From Sporosarcina globispora (lineage in GTDB: Bacteria; Bacillota; Bacilli; Bacillales; Cytobacillaceae), in contig NZ_LGUF01000007.1 in the NCBI RefSeq assembly GCF_001274725.1, forward strand, positions 954,001 through 1,018,000: a stretch of 64,000 nucleotides of DNA, written 5' to 3'. The notes under the pieces are model-generated. The model had not been told where the DNA came from, searched no databases, and worked only from the letters and a program-made list of their open reading frames with translations. The position numbers were made by a program, and so were the translations under genes. Positions 17,392 through 25,796 of the stretch are shown here, in pieces (position 1 is the stretch's first letter; each line of letters opens with the position of its first letter).

Positions 17392-17486
17392 TAAAAGTAA
17401 ACTCTAGAATAAGCTATCTAAACCATCGAAAATTCCCCTGGCATTCAAATGAATAATAGCTTTCAAATCCTTCTTATCGAATAGTT

Positions 17487-17521
17487 AGGCACCGTTACCT
17501 TAAATTTTTGGTAAGGTGCCT
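17487..17521. terminator. Hairpin downstream of the 34-residue ORF
   Basis: Arms AGGCACCGTTACC and GGTAAGGTGCCT with one bulged G. It could terminate the small minus-strand gene at 17570-17674. The T-runs are poor, so the assignment is uncertain. Confidence 0.5.
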
Positions 17522-17569
17522 TCTATGTTGAATTGATACAATGAAATATCCAAAGATGCGTATTTAACA

Positions 17570-17674
17570 TTATTGACGCTTCTTCGTTCTAGACTGAAGA
17601 AAGCTGACAGCTTCCAAAATAAATAATTTCTCCTGCTCACTCAGCATTCTCCAGTTTCCAGCTTTTATTTTCAT
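17570..17674 (-). CDS. Unannotated 34-residue basic peptide
   Basis: Short ORF starting MKIKAGNWRMLSEQEK with an ideal ribosome site (GAGGAGGG, about eight bases before the ATG at 17674) in the otherwise empty 17342-17964 gap. The peptide is helical and amphipathic with a basic tail (SRTKKRQ); no signal peptide. A hairpin lies 50 bases beyond the stop. I do not recognise a family. The case rests on the ribosome site and on the otherwise long non-coding gap; coding is not proven. Confidence 0.45.
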   Translation of the reverse strand: MKIKAGNWRMLSEQEKLFILEAVSFLQSRTKKRQ

Positions 17675-17964
17675 TATTAAGCCCTCCTCGATTTTTATTC
17701 TTCTCTTGATAAGGACATAGTTGTAAAATTCTTACTTATCTATACCGCCTTTCAAAAAAATTAAAACAACAAAAATTTTTGCAAATTCTGACACGCTTCT
17801 ATGTGAAAAAGCGAGAAAAATGGAGCAAATACGCATTTCTAAGCTATTTCGACAAACCATGAAGAGTAACAAGCCTCAATTTTGCACAATTCTACCTATT
17901 TCCCAAAATTTTGATTTTGAGTTAAGATAAAAGAATAGTAGATTATAGTGTTGGAGGATTCTTT

Positions 17965-18627
17965 ATGGGCTATCGGGTACCGCTTCTGAGAGGATTGAAG
18001 GAGCCATACACAATTTCGCATCAGTTGAGGAAAGAGGAAAGTCTGTCTGGATTGTGGAAACAGGTGTTGCTATTAATCCTATTAAGTGCGCTTGTTTTTG
18101 GGGTCAGTGCTTTCTTTGGTATTGGAAGTGAGCATACATCGAGAAGTCTTACAGAACTTTCGAGAAGCGAATATGAATTGTATAAGCTTTTCTTTGGAGC
18201 CGGACAAGTTATCTGGGGGATTATTTATGCTATTTTGGTCATTTTTGTGCCTTCCCTGTTCCTTTGGACGGTTGTCGAGGTCGAGTACAAGAAACTGATA
18301 AGCATTCAATTAATGGTTTTGCTGATTCTTCTAACTGAGAAGACAATCAATATTCCAATGTTTTTATTTCTCGGAATAGATACCGAATCCTCTATATTCT
18401 CACTCGGTATTATTGCTCAAGCCTCAGCATTTCCTGAGCTAATAATTTATACGTTATCTGCAATAACATTATTTAAAATCTGGACACTTGTCCTGCAATA
18501 TCAGTACTTAAAAGTCGTTTCCGAAAGAAGCCCTCGCTTTCTTATTTTTGTTTTACTCGGAACGCATCTGTTTTTTGTGATTGTTTCAGCTTTACTCTCA
18601 TCCATCCACCTGGAAAAGCTTATATAA
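17965..18627 (+). CDS. Yip1/YknW-like membrane protein
   Basis: Polytopic membrane protein of 220 residues with about five hydrophobic segments, starting ATG 17965 after GGAGG. It resembles the Yip1-domain protein YknW of Bacillus, which assembles with the YknXYZ exporter against the SdpC toxin. The next gene, 17 bases on, encodes a YknX-like adaptor, which supports the assignment. Unusually, no YknY (ATPase) or YknZ (permease) gene follows, as the adaptor gene ends at a terminator. Function is inferred from the pair; sequence identity cannot be measured here. Confidence 0.65.
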   Translation: MGYRVPLLRGLKEPYTISHQLRKEESLSGLWKQVLLLILLSALVFGVSAFFGIGSEHTSRSLTELSRSEYELYKLFFGAGQVIWGIIYAILVIFVPSLFLWTVVEVEYKKLISIQLMVLLILLTEKTINIPMFLFLGIDTESSIFSLGIIAQASAFPELIIYTLSAITLFKIWTLVLQYQYLKVVSERSPRFLIFVLLGTHLFFVIVSALLSSIHLEKLI

Positions 18628-18644
18628 GTGAGGGGATTTCTTCA

Positions 18645-19859
18645 ATGACTTGGAAAGCAAGATTGCTAGTAGGTGCTGTGGTTCTATTTTTGGCTTGTAA
18701 TATTACCCTGCTATTTTTTAAAAATGAAAAAATAAGCCGGACTTACCATGTTAATGAATGGACTGCTGTAAAAAAACAGGACCTTCTTGAAACCATGCCA
18801 GCAAAAGGTGTATTGGCTCCGAAAGAAGAACAGCATTTTTATTATGAAAATTCGACTGGTACATTCAAAGGATTTCTCGTCGAAAAAGGCGATGAAGTCC
18901 AGAAGGGTACAGGGTTATTTGAATATTCTCCGGATGACATTACACTCACAAAGGAAGAATTCCAAATTGAAAAGGATAAGCTGGAAAACGAACAAGAAAA
19001 TCTTGAAAGCCATATCAGTGATCTGGAAAGTATGCAAAAAACCCTTTCCAGTGCACCCGTTGAAGAGGACCAGCCTAATCCGAATGTATATATGATACAA
19101 ACACTTGAACGGGATATTTATGAAAAAGAGCTGCAAATCAGCAGAATTGATAGTGAAATCGAAAAGTACGAGGACCTGATCAATGCTGCAGATGAAAGTC
19201 TTTTAAAACTTACAGTAGAAAGCGAAATTGACGGGACAGTAAAAACCATTAAGCATGATCTCACTAATCCTGTAGTAACTGTCATTTCCAATGAGCAGAA
19301 GGTCAAAGGGATTCTTTCAGAGCAGGAAATTAAAAAAGCCGCGGAAGGGATGAAGGTATTCATCACACCGGAAGGCAGCAATAAAAAGATTAATGGAACA
19401 ATTGAAAAGATACTAAGCCACCCTACTTCAGAACCACACGCAGAAACAGAGAGCCGTTATGAATTTTCTATTGCAATAGATGAATCAAACAAGCTTGAAA
19501 GCTTCCATGGAGAGCATGTTGATGTCCGAATTGTGACGAATGAAGTGACAGATACGCTGACCTTACCGTACCAAGCTGTTAAGAAGATGAAAAAGGACAT
19601 CTATACATATGTGATTCAGGCAAATGGCCGAGTTGAAAGAAAGAAAATTAAGATAGGCCATAAAATTGGTCAGACCCAAGAAGTGAAAGAAGGGGTTGAG
19701 AAAGGAGAGGTTATTCTTATGGAAAGACCGCCCTTTTTAAAATCAGGTTCTCCCTTCATCACATCAATGGAACCCAAGAAACTGAAAAAGAAAGACTTAA
19801 AGGAGTTAAGAAAGAAGGACATGCTGAAATACGCAGCAAGAGGATTTCTGTCAAGATAG
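18645..19859 (+). CDS. HlyD/YknX-like efflux adaptor (membrane-fusion protein)
   Basis: Membrane-anchored adaptor subunit that would bridge an exporter to the wall. Seen: one N-terminal membrane segment (about 6-24), a lipoyl-like half-motif (GFLVEKGDEVQKGT), a long coiled coil (about 105-190), the second half (ESEIDGTVKTI), and beta-barrel domains with a basic lysine-rich tail. It is 404 residues and co-transcribed with the Yip1-like gene. No ABC ATPase or permease follows, so it must work with subunits encoded elsewhere or be a remnant of a fuller operon. Confidence 0.75.
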   Translation: MTWKARLLVGAVVLFLACNITLLFFKNEKISRTYHVNEWTAVKKQDLLETMPAKGVLAPKEEQHFYYENSTGTFKGFLVEKGDEVQKGTGLFEYSPDDITLTKEEFQIEKDKLENEQENLESHISDLESMQKTLSSAPVEEDQPNPNVYMIQTLERDIYEKELQISRIDSEIEKYEDLINAADESLLKLTVESEIDGTVKTIKHDLTNPVVTVISNEQKVKGILSEQEIKKAAEGMKVFITPEGSNKKINGTIEKILSHPTSEPHAETESRYEFSIAIDESNKLESFHGEHVDVRIVTNEVTDTLTLPYQAVKKMKKDIYTYVIQANGRVERKKIKIGHKIGQTQEVKEGVEKGEVILMERPPFLKSGSPFITSMEPKKLKKKDLKELRKKDMLKYAARGFLSR

Positions 19860-19865
19860 TAAAAA

Positions 19866-19890
19866 GCCAGCAGCCGTATGTGCTGCTGGT
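19866..19890. terminator. Bidirectional terminator
   Basis: Perfect arms CCAGCAGC and GCTGCTGG with a 7-base loop, with A-run on the left and T-rich flank on the right. It serves the adaptor gene (+) and the membrane protein gene (-). Confidence 0.8.
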
Positions 19891-19900
19891 TTCTTTATGG

Positions 19901-20200
19901 TTAATAATAAGGATCTTCCTTACCGGACCGGACCCTGAATAGGATGCCTATAAACATAATCACAGCGGTAATCAGCCATACAACCAAAAAGGCTGAACCA
20001 AGCGTAAACGAGTTGCTCGCATAGTCCATGCTTTGTTCGGTATAGACAATATACACAAGGGGTACTGCATTCAAAAGGAAAAAAACAATAATCGCAGCCA
20101 GCTTGCCTGGCGTCTGATGCTGGAGCTTGGAATAAATTAAAAGAAGACTCATTAATAATAATGATAATGACAAAAATGTAATAATGCCTACGATATTCAT
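19901..20200 (-). CDS. Small three-segment membrane protein, unknown function
   Basis: A 99-residue protein with three hydrophobic segments (about 5-25, 35-55, 68-88) and a charged C-terminal tail (RVRSGKEDPYY). Start ATG 20200 follows a strong AAAGGAGGAG. It stands alone between a bidirectional terminator and the endopeptidase terminator. No family recognised. Confidence 0.7.
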   Translation of the reverse strand: MNIVGIITFLSLSLLLMSLLLIYSKLQHQTPGKLAAIIVFFLLNAVPLVYIVYTEQSMDYASNSFTLGSAFLVVWLITAVIMFIGILFRVRSGKEDPYY

Positions 20201-20274
20201 TTGATCTCCTCCTTTAGACCCCGCTGTCTATATTATTCTTCAAAATATATGTATTTTCCTTCCAAAATATGAAA

Positions 20275-20298
20275 AAGACACCTGTAAAAAGGTGTCTT
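20275..20298 (-). terminator. Terminator of the LysM endopeptidase gene
   Basis: Arms AAGACACC and GGTGTCTT with T5 following on the minus strand. The hairpin overlaps the stop codon at 20297-20299. Confidence 0.85.
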
Positions 20299-21364
20299 AG
20301 TAAAATCTTTTAAATCCATCAAAATGTTTCTTCCAATAAGAGTTATCCAGGCTGGAAACTTCAACGCCCGATGAGCCAGCGTGGATAAACTTGTTATTTC
20401 CTACATAGAAACCTAAGTGAGAAATGCCTTTTTTATATGTATTCTCAAAAAATACTAAATCGCCAGGCTGTGGCGTATTCACATAAAAAGAACGGCTGTA
20501 GTACCCTTCTGAAGAGTATCGTCCCATTTTGGAGCCTGTCTGCTTTAGGACATAATAGATGAATCCACTGCAGTCAAAGCCTGAAGGAGTTTGGCCACCC
20601 CATTGATATGGAACGCCAATATGTTTCTGTGCTTCGGCAAGAACCGATGCTGCTGCCCCATTGTCTGCCTGCTCATTATTGCCAGGCTTCCCGCTGGAAA
20701 CAGATTCACTTGAATCCTGGCTTGCACTTAAGTTTAGCTTTTGTCCGATCAAGATTAGATCAGAACTTAGTTTATTCCACGCTTTAATCTGTTGAACAGT
20801 AGTCTTATACTTAGCAGCAATGCCGCCTAGAGTATCTCCTTTTTTAACTACATACACCTCTGAGCTGCCGCCATTTGAAGGTCCTGAAGGTGCAGGGGTT
20901 GAACCGGTCTGTCCTTGAGAATCTCCCGTTGTATTTCCTGCAGATCTTGAAATCTTAAAGACTTGTCCCGGGTAGATTAAGTGTGTGCTAAGCCCATTCC
21001 AGCTCATTAAATCTTTTAAACTAATATTATGATGTAATGCAATTTTAGATAGAGTATCCCCACTTTTAACTGTATAAGTTTTGGCAGTGTTACTTGGTGG
21101 TGCAGTTACTGCAGTGCCGCCTGATTGCTGATTTGATTCAGGTTTCTCTGCTTCTCCAGGTATTTGAAGTTTTTGATTGATAGATAGAAAATCGGAACTT
21201 AAATTATTGGCTTTTTTAATATCTGTTACAGTAGTTTTGTATTTTATAGCCAGATGATACAGGGTATCCCCTTTTTTAACTGTATATGTATCGGCGGAAG
21301 CCTGAGAGGCAAAGGCAGAAGAAAGCATTGCTGCAGCAGCAATTGAAACCATCTGTTTTTTCAC
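20297..21364 (-). CDS. Secreted LysM-NlpC/P60 D,L-endopeptidase (LytF/CwlS/LytE type)
   Basis: Peptidoglycan hydrolase that cuts the D-gamma-Glu/meso-DAP bond of stem peptides. Seen: signal peptide (1-24), three LysM repeats, each with YxVKxGDTLxxIA-like consensus (about 26-70, 96-140, 170-213) joined by Ser/Gly/Pro linkers, and a C-terminal NlpC/P60 domain with catalytic Cys in FDCSGF and His in SHLGFY. GTG start at 21364 follows AAGGAGTG. The three-LysM count lies between LytE and LytF/CwlS, so I give no symbol. A SigA-like promoter is visible upstream (21444-21473). Confidence 0.92.
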   Translation of the reverse strand: MKKQMVSIAAAAMLSSAFASQASADTYTVKKGDTLYHLAIKYKTTVTDIKKANNLSSDFLSINQKLQIPGEAEKPESNQQSGGTAVTAPPSNTAKTYTVKSGDTLSKIALHHNISLKDLMSWNGLSTHLIYPGQVFKISRSAGNTTGDSQGQTGSTPAPSGPSNGGSSEVYVVKKGDTLGGIAAKYKTTVQQIKAWNKLSSDLILIGQKLNLSASQDSSESVSSGKPGNNEQADNGAAASVLAEAQKHIGVPYQWGGQTPSGFDCSGFIYYVLKQTGSKMGRYSSEGYYSRSFYVNTPQPGDLVFFENTYKKGISHLGFYVGNNKFIHAGSSGVEVSSLDNSYWKKHFDGFKRFY

Positions 21365-21443
21365 TTTTCCAAATCACTCCTTGGACGTATTTTTGGTACC
21401 ATTTTATCACATATATCGTCCAAAAAGATCATATTTTTACATC

Positions 21444-21473
21444 ATTATACAAAAAATATCTATTATTTTACAA
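21444..21473 (-). promoter_or_regulatory. SigA-type promoter for the LysM endopeptidase
   Basis: On the minus strand TTGTAA, an 18-base spacer and a perfect TATAAT, about 80 bases before the GTG start. Confidence 0.6.
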
Positions 21474-21505
21474 TAATAAAGGACTGTCGACTTATGTCTT
21501 GATGA

Positions 21506-22387
21506 TTACTCGGGGTTTCTGTCGAAAATTGCCATTTTTCTGCGTATAAAGTCATTATATCTTTCATCTTGTTGAAATCGAAAAATATCAAGAGCTTGTT
21601 CCATGTACTTTTTTGCCAAAACAAACTGTTCTTTGAGTTCATAATTATATCCAATATGATAATGCAGATGTCCCAATAGAAATAACAGATCTTTTTCTAT
21701 GCAAATGCCGATGGCTTCATGGCAGAGTTTAATAGAGCGTTCATAGTCCTTTAAGTCAGTATAAGCTTTTGCTGTATTATAAAGGAGTCTGCTGCGGATT
21801 GTTTCATCATTTAAATAAATCATTCCCTCTAAATAATTCAGGGCGCGAAGATATACATCAAGTGCATCCGTGTATCTTCCTACTTCATATAATAAGATTC
21901 CTTTGCTATTCATAATCTCGATTTCTCTTTCACTCCACACTTTCTCAAACGTCAAATCTATGGCTCTATCGATAAATAAAAGTGCTTCCTCTATCTGGTC
22001 ATCGACATGATATTTGTAAATCCCTTTATGCCAGAGGAGAATCTGAAAATTCTTCTTGTTCGCTGTAAAAAGCGGATTCTTTTCTTCGGTATCCACTATC
22101 TCTTTTATGAGGGGATAATCAAGCTTGCGTCTCGCCATTTTCAGCTGGTTTTTAACCTCCTGAACATAATCGAGCCTTGGAGTTGTTCCGTGTTCAAAAA
22201 AGTAATTTATATCAACCCCCAGCCTTTGTGAAATGAAATATAAAGTGGACGCCAAAGGAAGTACATCCCCTTTTTCGATTTTGCTTATTTGCGCTTGAGT
22301 ACATATATCTTTTGCCAGTTCTTTCTGGGAAAAACCTGCTGATTTTCTTAACTCTTTTATTTTTTTACCGATTGCAGAGAAGTCCAA
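21506..22387 (-). CDS. PlcR-like quorum-sensing regulator (RRNPP family), receptor A
   Basis: Peptide-controlled transcription regulator: HTH plus TPR receptor, like PlcR, NprR and PrgX. Seen: N-terminal HTH (residues about 6-60, with SQKELAKDICTQAQISKIEKG across helices 2-3, quoted in part) and a C-terminal all-helical TPR array (about 75-293). The length of 293 matches PlcR (285). No secreted-peptide gene follows it on its own strand: it runs straight towards the endopeptidase gene. A divergent small gene lies at 22717. The second receptor at 23248 is a paralogue with the same layout. ATG 22387 follows TAGGAGGGA. Confidence 0.82.
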   Translation of the reverse strand: MDFSAIGKKIKELRKSAGFSQKELAKDICTQAQISKIEKGDVLPLASTLYFISQRLGVDINYFFEHGTTPRLDYVQEVKNQLKMARRKLDYPLIKEIVDTEEKNPLFTANKKNFQILLWHKGIYKYHVDDQIEEALLFIDRAIDLTFEKVWSEREIEIMNSKGILLYEVGRYTDALDVYLRALNYLEGMIYLNDETIRSRLLYNTAKAYTDLKDYERSIKLCHEAIGICIEKDLLFLLGHLHYHIGYNYELKEQFVLAKKYMEQALDIFRFQQDERYNDFIRRKMAIFDRNPE

Positions 22388-22474
22388 ACGATTCCCTCCT
22401 AAAAGATATTCTTATAGTTATATTTACTATTAAAAATCTCCATAAACAAGAGATTTAGAACTGAAATCATGTAA

Positions 22475-22501
22475 CTATGAAAAATAACCAAAAATTCATA
22501 G
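22475..22501. promoter_or_regulatory. Inverted repeat upstream of receptor A
   Basis: Arms CTATGAA and TTCATAG separated by 13 bases, 88 bases ahead of the receptor start. The arms resemble the TATGNA/TNCATA halves of the PlcR box, but the spacing is much wider, so I call it a candidate operator only. Confidence 0.35.
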
Positions 22502-22597
22502 ATTATAAAAATATGTTTTAATAATTAATGAAAATGTTTCTAGAGGGAAACCTCTAACTGAACGCATGTTTAAATACTTTTAAATCTCCAGTTTCAG

Positions 22598-22625
22598 CCG
22601 CTTTCCTATAGGAAGCGGTTCTTTT
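22598..22625 (+). terminator. Orphan terminator with no gene before it
   Basis: CCGCTT and AAGCGG arms, continued by CCT/AGG after one bulged T, then a T-rich tract. It points along the plus strand but no plus-strand gene precedes it; the divergent receptor starts at 22387. It suggests a short untranslated transcript from 22400-22600 or attenuation of the small gene at 22717. Confidence 0.6.
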
Positions 22626-22716
22626 TGTATCTTACATGGAAAAATATTGTCAAATGATAGATAATAGAATAGAATAATGTCATATGAATGATAGGAAAAT
22701 AGGAGGAGTCAAAAAG

Positions 22717-22869
22717 TTGTTGGGTAAAGAAAGTCATGAGAAATTAAATCAGCTTTTTTTGGACATGCTTACCAAAGCATACGAGATGGGTGTTAGGGAA
22801 AATGAAATGAGTGTTAGCCAGCTCCTTTTAGAGATTGAAAATGACTTAAGAAAAATTGTGGAAAATTAA
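22717..22869 (+). CDS. Small helical protein between the two peptide receptors
   Basis: About 50 residues, all-helical and acidic (ends ENDLRKIVEN), no signal peptide. I choose TTG 22717 because AGGAGGAG precedes it by eight bases; the ATG at 22684 has no ribosome site. It sits between two PlcR-like receptors and is followed by a terminator, so it is transcribed alone or with the leader ending at 22625. Not recognised. Confidence 0.55.
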   Translation: MLGKESHEKLNQLFLDMLTKAYEMGVRENEMSVSQLLLEIENDLRKIVEN

Positions 22870-22906
22870 CGAAACCAAATAGTACATAGAATATGAATGT
22901 TAAATT

Positions 22907-22931
22907 AACCCTCTTTATAGAAGGGTTTTTA
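22907..22931 (+). terminator. Terminator after the small inter-receptor gene
   Basis: Arms AACCCT and AGGGTT with T5 following. The remaining gap to 23248 holds no further gene that I can support. Confidence 0.7.
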
Positions 22932-23247
22932 TTTTGCAATGAATTACCAGAGGGTTGAAAAAATTAATAAAGCTGCCTGCATTTGGGGCAGAAGGGATTT
23001 ATAAAATTTTTAATAAATGAAAGGATATTTGCAGGTGCTATCGAATAATATATAGTGGGGATAAATTTCATTAAACTCCTGAAGATGTTTTCTTTATTGG
23101 ATACAGCAGGCTCTTTATCCTTTGAACTACAAACGTACCGCATATAGACTGATGCAGTTCCTATACACTCCTGAATCTTTATTAAACGATATTATATTTT
23201 TTTGTGGTAGGATATTACTATTAATCATACTAAGTGAGGGAAAGCTG

Positions 23248-24135
23248 ATGAATTTAAGTGAGTATTTAATTGGCGACAGCTTACAATCTTTTCGTCAGTA
23301 TAAAGGGTTAAGTGTTAAGGAACTGGCAGAGGGTATATGTTCTGAGGAAGAACTTATTTCTTTTGAAAAAGAGAAAGCGTACCCAAGGTTGGAAACACTG
23401 AATCAATTAGCAGGCAGAATGAATATTGATCTAACTTACTTTTTTAATATTGCCTCAAAGTCTGCCATAAATTATTCCACAGCTGTTATGCAACTTATTA
23501 ATAAACACAAACGAAATTGGAATTATCAGGCCATCTACGAAATTGTCCAGAAAGAACTTGAAAATCCCGTTTTCCAGCCTGTAATGCTGAGGCAATTTCT
23601 AGTCTGGCATCAGGGGATATGTGTTTTTTATCTCGAGAATGATTTTGATAAAGCGATCCAGCTGCTGCACGGCGCTTTAGATCTTACAAATGAAAAAAGG
23701 GTAAACTTATCGGAAAGAGAAGTCGAAATATTAGCAAGTATAGCTATTTTATATAAAGATATGAATCATTATATGGACGCCATTGCTATGCTCAAAAAGG
23801 CACTTAATGATTTGGAGAAACTCCCTCATATACTTGAGAGCAGAGGGAAGGTCAGGATTTTGTTCGGCTTATCTCAGGCTTTGACAGAGGTCGGGGAATT
23901 CCAGGAATCCCTGGTATATTGCAAAAAGGGAATTGATATTTGCATACATGAAGAAATTCAATATTTATTTGCTAATTTGCACTATCAAAGTGGAGAAAAT
24001 TATATAAAACTTGGCAATCAAGAAAAGGGAATAGAGTTCCTGCAGAAAGCTATTTATATCTTGCAGCTGCAAAAAAATGATAAATTCATCCAAATTATTG
24101 AATCGGAAATGGAAAAATTGCTCAATAAATGTTAA
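23248..24135 (+). CDS. PlcR-like quorum-sensing regulator (RRNPP family), receptor B
   Basis: Second HTH-TPR peptide receptor, 295 residues from ATG 23248 (MNLSEYLIG), preceded by GAGGG; the frame upstream to 23122 is AT-rich and hydrophobic and is not part of the protein. N-terminal HTH about 14-62 is divergent: the usual Ser/Gln positions are replaced (LSVKELAEGICSEEELISFE), so DNA contact may differ. TPR array about 75-295. It is followed after 44 bases by a secreted-peptide gene (24180-24350), the standard receptor-pheromone layout of RRNPP systems such as plcR-papR. Cytoplasmic; likely binds the re-imported peptide. Confidence 0.83.
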   Translation: MNLSEYLIGDSLQSFRQYKGLSVKELAEGICSEEELISFEKEKAYPRLETLNQLAGRMNIDLTYFFNIASKSAINYSTAVMQLINKHKRNWNYQAIYEIVQKELENPVFQPVMLRQFLVWHQGICVFYLENDFDKAIQLLHGALDLTNEKRVNLSEREVEILASIAILYKDMNHYMDAIAMLKKALNDLEKLPHILESRGKVRILFGLSQALTEVGEFQESLVYCKKGIDICIHEEIQYLFANLHYQSGENYIKLGNQEKGIEFLQKAIYILQLQKNDKFIQIIESEMEKLLNKC

Positions 24136-24179
24136 TATATTAATAATTCAATAAATTATGAATGGGAGGAGTTAATGTC

Positions 24180-24350
24180 ATGAAAAAGTTAATTTTAGCT
24201 GGGGCGTTGGCTTTAGGATTAATTGGCGCTGGAGCATCTTTCACGGGGAACCTGGAAGCTGGCATTCCATCGGAGCATAGTATTGGCAAACCTGTAGAGT
24301 TAGCTGGCATTCCATCAGAACACAGCTTAGGAATTCCATCAGAACATTAA
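24180..24350 (+). CDS. Secreted peptide pheromone precursor with three GIPSEH repeats
   Basis: Candidate PapR/Phr-type signal precursor of 56 residues. Seen: basic start MKKL, hydrophobic export segment (residues 4-22), then a short polar tail with GIPSEH at 28-33, 43-48 and 51-56, the last being the very C-terminus. The first two repeats share a longer unit AGIPSEHS(I/L)G. Start ATG 24180 follows GGGAGGAG; the GTG/ATG further up (24162) is less likely. It lies directly behind receptor B and before a terminator. By analogy, the mature signal would be a short peptide containing IPSEH that is cleaved outside, re-imported by an Opp system and bound by receptor B. The exact mature form is not known. 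Confidence 0.8.
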   Translation: MKKLILAGALALGLIGAGASFTGNLEAGIPSEHSIGKPVELAGIPSEHSLGIPSEH

Positions 24351-24367
24351 TTTAAAATCATATATTA

Positions 24368-24392
24368 AAAGCGGATGTTTACCGCTTTTTTC
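24368..24392 (+). terminator. Terminator after the pheromone gene
   Basis: Arms AAAGCGG and CCGCTTT with 7-base loop and T-run. Confidence 0.85.
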
Positions 24393-24412
24393 TTTTGGTT
24401 TCAAATGTACAA

Positions 24413-24448
24413 AAAGCCCGAGCTCTGAATAAGAGTAGCTCGGGCTTT
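24413..24448. terminator. Terminator of the acyltransferase gene
   Basis: Perfect 12-base arms AAAGCCCGAGCT and AGCTCGGGCTTT. On the minus strand it ends the gene at 24454-25563, with an A-run giving T5. Confidence 0.85.
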
Positions 24449-24453
24449 AACTT

Positions 24454-25563
24454 TTATGGGAAATTTGATTTTACCCGCAGAGCGGATGTTTTTACAGTAG
24501 TATTTCTCTTCTGCTTCTTAATGACCGGCACTGTTAATATATATTGATTCAGCGGTATTAATTGTATCGCTTTTACCATTGCAATTGAACCTAATAAAAT
24601 TAAGGCATAAACAAAAGGAAAGAGTGCTGTTTTCCAGACAAAATCCGGTGCAATCTGGATAAAGCTGTAAAGAACAAAAGGATGTACCAGGTAGATGGCC
24701 ATAGATAATGTTCCTATCTGGGTAAAAAAGCTGTTTAGCCACCTGATTTTTTGGATTTGTTCTCCGATTCCTATTACAAAAAGAGTAATGATTGGAATGT
24801 TGACCATATTCGTCACTCTATTTGATGGTGTGGAGCCCATCGTTTTGTATTCCCATACAGCGGCAACTGTGATAATTAGAACCGCAATCCCCAATAAAAT
24901 TTTATATTTCTTTGAAAATGCACTTAATGGTTCCCAGAAATAAGCGAGAAAACCGCCAAAAATAAAATAGAAAATCCAGCTTGGCAAAAATGCACGCTGA
25001 CTTAGGATACTCCCAAGGATTCCTTCGAATTCTCCAGGATTGAATAATTTTACAAAGTAATAGTTTATACATACTGCACCGATAAGGAGCACTGGCCAAA
25101 TCATTTTTGATTTAACAGCCTGCAGCAGCGGAAACAGCAGGTAAAACTGAAAGACAATGGACATAAAATATAAATGATAATAAGCATTGCCAAATATGAA
25201 GTTCACCAGGAATTGTTTTTTTCCTGATTCAAATGGATTTACGCCAAGTACTAAATACGTAAACAGTAAATAGAAAACACTCCAAAAAAGAAATGGCAAG
25301 CCGATCTTTGTAAATCGGCTAGTAGCAAATCTATGAAGATCAAAACCCTTAAATCGTGCCTGATAAAAAAGTAGAAAGCCGCTAATAAGTGCAAACATTG
25401 GTGTGCCAAAGCGGCTGATTTGATTGATAAATAATGTAAACTCGTTATATGTTTCGCCCTGCTCATAATAGAAAGAACCAGATACATGAACAGCAACGAC
25501 AAATAGGCAGCCTATTGCCCTCAATATATGAATTTCAGAAATATGTCCGCGAGTAGTACTCAT
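24454..25563 (-). CDS. Acyltransferase 3 family membrane protein (OafA/IcaC-like)
   Basis: Predicted integral membrane O-acyltransferase that modifies an exported glycan. The 369 residues show about ten hydrophobic segments; the family signature is the N-terminal HILRAIGCLFVVAVHV helix with its conserved histidine (VHVSG). Start ATG 25563 (MSTTRGHIS) follows AAGGATGTGAG; a GTG nine bases up would be too close to that site. Standalone gene with its own terminator. The target could be wall polymer or exopolysaccharide; the polysaccharide locus begins 14 kb away. Confidence 0.85.
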   Translation of the reverse strand: MSTTRGHISEIHILRAIGCLFVVAVHVSGSFYYEQGETYNEFTLFINQISRFGTPMFALISGFLLFYQARFKGFDLHRFATSRFTKIGLPFLFWSVFYLLFTYLVLGVNPFESGKKQFLVNFIFGNAYYHLYFMSIVFQFYLLFPLLQAVKSKMIWPVLLIGAVCINYYFVKLFNPGEFEGILGSILSQRAFLPSWIFYFIFGGFLAYFWEPLSAFSKKYKILLGIAVLIITVAAVWEYKTMGSTPSNRVTNMVNIPIITLFVIGIGEQIQKIRWLNSFFTQIGTLSMAIYLVHPFVLYSFIQIAPDFVWKTALFPFVYALILLGSIAMVKAIQLIPLNQYILTVPVIKKQKRNTTVKTSALRVKSNFP

Positions 25564-25796
25564 TAATCTCACATCCTTGAGAAGGATTAAATACCTTATA
25601 CATGATATATGATAGATCCTTTTAAATCCTTATTGTAAAATAACTTTAATATAAACTTAGCGTATCATTAATAATAGATCCTGAAATTGGATATGATGGC
25701 TTATCAAAGGAATAGAAGGATTTACTCATGTCTGGTTTTTTCTGAATTTTTAGGGAAATTGATAATGTAAGAGGAATAATTAAAGGAGGAGTTAGA

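Noticed and set aside
23122-23247. N-terminal extension of receptor B
   Set aside because: The extra 42 residues are AT-rich and hydrophobic, lack a ribosome site, and would place unrelated sequence before the HTH; ATG 23248 has a GAGGG site.
24231-24350. CRISPR-like or DNA-level repeat at the pheromone gene
   Set aside because: The repetition is at protein level within a secreted-peptide frame; codons differ between copies (cat/cac, gag/gaa), so it is coding repetition and not a spacer array.
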